This document shows, piece by piece, positions 62,839 to 64,000 of a DNA stretch of 64,000 bases. Origin of the DNA: Desulfomonile tiedjei DSM 6799 (GTDB lineage: Bacteria > Desulfobacterota > Desulfomonilia > Desulfomonilales > Desulfomonilaceae); assembly GCF_000266945.1 (NCBI RefSeq), contig NC_018025.1, positions 4,840,001 to 4,904,000 on the forward strand. Reading direction: 5' to 3'. The notes below the pieces were generated by a model that saw only the letters and a program-made list of their open reading frames with translations, was not told where the DNA came from and did no database searches. Position 1 is the stretch's first letter. Each line of letters opens with the position of its first letter. The translations under genes were made by a program, and so were the position numbers.

Positions 62839-63027
62839 TTAAGGGACCGGAGGTTCGTGAGTGCTGCAAAATGGGGCCTTCCCTAATACCGGGGCATTAC
62901 ACACACGACACAGACTCCTGCGCACGGGGTCCTTTATTGAAGCGCATTCATCTTCCGGTACTTTTATATCCGAAGCGCCGGTTACGGTAGACTCCACATC
63001 TCTTTCTCTCGTTTCAGTATCTGACAT
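62839..63027 (-). CDS. Small zinc-ribbon-like protein
   Basis: 62 residues, ATG at 63027 behind GAGGAGG. The N-terminal half is acidic and disordered; the C-terminal CRVCNAPVLGKAPFCSTHEP resembles half of a zinc ribbon, with three Cys and a His as candidate ligands. No family recognised. Confidence 0.6.
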   Translation of the reverse strand: MSDTETRERDVESTVTGASDIKVPEDECASIKDPVRRSLCRVCNAPVLGKAPFCSTHEPPVP

Positions 63028-63296
63028 CGTTTGTTCCTCCTCAGGTGCGACATCTGATAATGTAGACGCAGATGAACGCCGAGGGATTCAGGAATCAGGA
63101 AAAAAGTCGCTTGTGGTTGTGATACCATTTCGCAATTTTATGCATATAAGATGGCGCAGGCTGAGGTGTTCTGAGCGGAGTGATTAGACGGCCTTGCGTC
63201 GTCTGGAGCGAAGGATACCTCCAGCCTGCCAGACTATAAAAAGAAAAGCGAATCGGTATGAGTACATTATTGGCCGGTTTTCACCAGTGATTGGGT

Positions 63297-63456
63297 GTAT
63301 TAGAGCGATTGCCAAGAATTCTGACGTTCGTCCCACGCTCCAATACAAGATATTGGTGGAGACCGGCGTCCCTGCCGGTCCATTCTATCGATATCATTCA
63401 TCATATTGAAGATGTGCCGGCACGGAGGCCGGCACCCACCAATATTCTTATCTATA
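63297..63456. repeat. MITE family A copy (opposite orientation, truncated)
   Basis: TTAGAGCGATTGCCAAGAATTC, GACCGGCGTCCCTGCCGGTC and GTGCCGGCACGGAGGCCGGC, ending ATCTATAG. The stop codon of the transposase fragment lies in its last bases. Between 63028 and 63297 nothing else is recognised. Confidence 0.75.
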
Positions 63457-64000
63457 GTTTCGCGATTCTTGCATGGTCGAGTCCGCGCGTGGAGCGCGGG
63501 CCGTTGAGTTTTTCGAACTTATTGATTCGGCTGGCTTTCGAATAAATTCTCAGCGAGAAATGACTCCTTCGAGCTGCTGCCAGCATGTCTGAAAAGGTGA
63601 ACGACTTTTTCCGGCAGTACCAGGGAGCCGGGTCGGCAACGAGGTTCTTTGCAGTGACGAATTGCCCAACGAACCAAAGCACTACAAAGCAGTAGGCCCA
63701 GTAAGCAAACATAGGGGCACGGGTTACCGAGGTCTCTTTCCGACACTGAGGTTCAGCCGCACCCAGGAGGTTCTTGGTCTCTCGATTGGTCATCTCAATG
63801 CTAAAGCGTGCAGCGTAGCGCTCGATAATCTGCTGTGGTGCAGCCTGAGGGTCCGTATCGAAAAACACCATATTGGCATGGTGGCCGGCCCAATGCTGTT
63901 GAATTAAGGAAAGGGTTCTTGATTTTTCACGTTTAACCTCCGAGAATTCAGAAGGAATTGTGTTGACATGCGGGTAGTTACGCGCGATAAATTCTTTCAA
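63452..64000 (-). CDS. Transposase, C-terminal part (IS4/IS701-like), cut by window end
   Basis: About 182 residues visible; the frame stays open to the edge, so the N-terminus lies outside. It shows the end of a DDE transposase: HWAGHHANMVFFDTDP (aspartate region), then IIERYAARFSIEMTNRETKN, the Y(x)R(x)xxE region with the third acidic residue, then a hydrophobic tail. The last codons run into a family A MITE, so its true end may have been lost. Confidence 0.75.
   Translation of the reverse strand: MKEFIARNYPHVNTIPSEFSEVKREKSRTLSLIQQHWAGHHANMVFFDTDPQAAPQQIIERYAARFSIEMTNRETKNLLGAAEPQCRKETSVTRAPMFAYWAYCFVVLWFVGQFVTAKNLVADPAPWYCRKKSFTFSDMLAAARRSHFSLRIYSKASRINKFEKLNGPRSTRGLDHARIAKL

Overview
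The window reads like a chromosome segment of an anaerobic, sulfate-reducer-type Desulfobacterota bacterium (Desulfomonile/Syntrophobacter-like; this is an inference, since no rRNA is present). Supporting signs are a TmcC/TmcB-type membrane redox pair, several PAS sensor kinases, a sigma-54 activator, an archaeal-type glutamate-synthase FMN domain protein and a glycosylglycerate solute operon. No rRNA, tRNA or CRISPR array was seen. Genes sit in short operons separated by intergenic stretches packed with small palindromic repeats and MITEs.

Layout: 0-2 kb, NifU-type scaffold gene, then a complete IS110 element (664-1940) inserted in a repeat. 2-7.5 kb, NCS2-like permease, ankyrin protein, PAS/sigma-54 activator and a degenerate receiver behind a candidate sigma-54 promoter. 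7.8-11.2 kb, glucosylglycerate-type operon (phosphatase, GpgS, second glycosyltransferase). 11.7-15.8 kb, ArsB/NhaD-type permease with a secreted N-terminal domain, Spy-like periplasmic protein, small unknowns. 15.9-19.2 kb, nucleotide-sugar genes (nucleotidyltransferase, LegB-like dehydratase, DegT aminotransferase) and a Cys-cluster protein. 19.3-29 kb, cysteine desulfurase, PbpC, ABM protein, heptose-7-P kinase, DUF2062, malic enzyme, TatC.

29.2-39.5 kb is the most interesting block. It holds two P1B-type metal ATPases with HMA_2-type N-termini (an IS1182 element lies between them), two paralogous proteins with Gly/Pro/His-rich disordered N-termini ending in a shared FWKG membrane motif, a MamC-like glycine-zipper membrane protein and a small His-containing membrane protein. 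I read this as an elaborated ferrosome-type (fez-like) iron-organelle locus.

40-53 kb: glutamate synthase domain protein, PAP2 phosphatase, archease and GyrA in one overlapping operon, hybrid kinase, RtcB ligase, a KaiC-like/XRE/cupin regulator and a second ankyrin protein. 54-64 kb: TmcCB, a putative heme-containing sensor kinase with a universal stress protein, Rrf2 regulator, Wzz/BY-kinase, a small zinc-ribbon protein and a partial transposase.

Two discoveries stand out. (1) The 5' noncoding end of the IS110 element contains four short guide-like matches to its own target and donor ends, in the order expected of a bridge RNA. (2) The ferrosome-like locus. A third theme is that IS110, IS1182 and MITEs here have repeatedly inserted into the loops of palindromic repeats, and one MITE pair has an inverted core.
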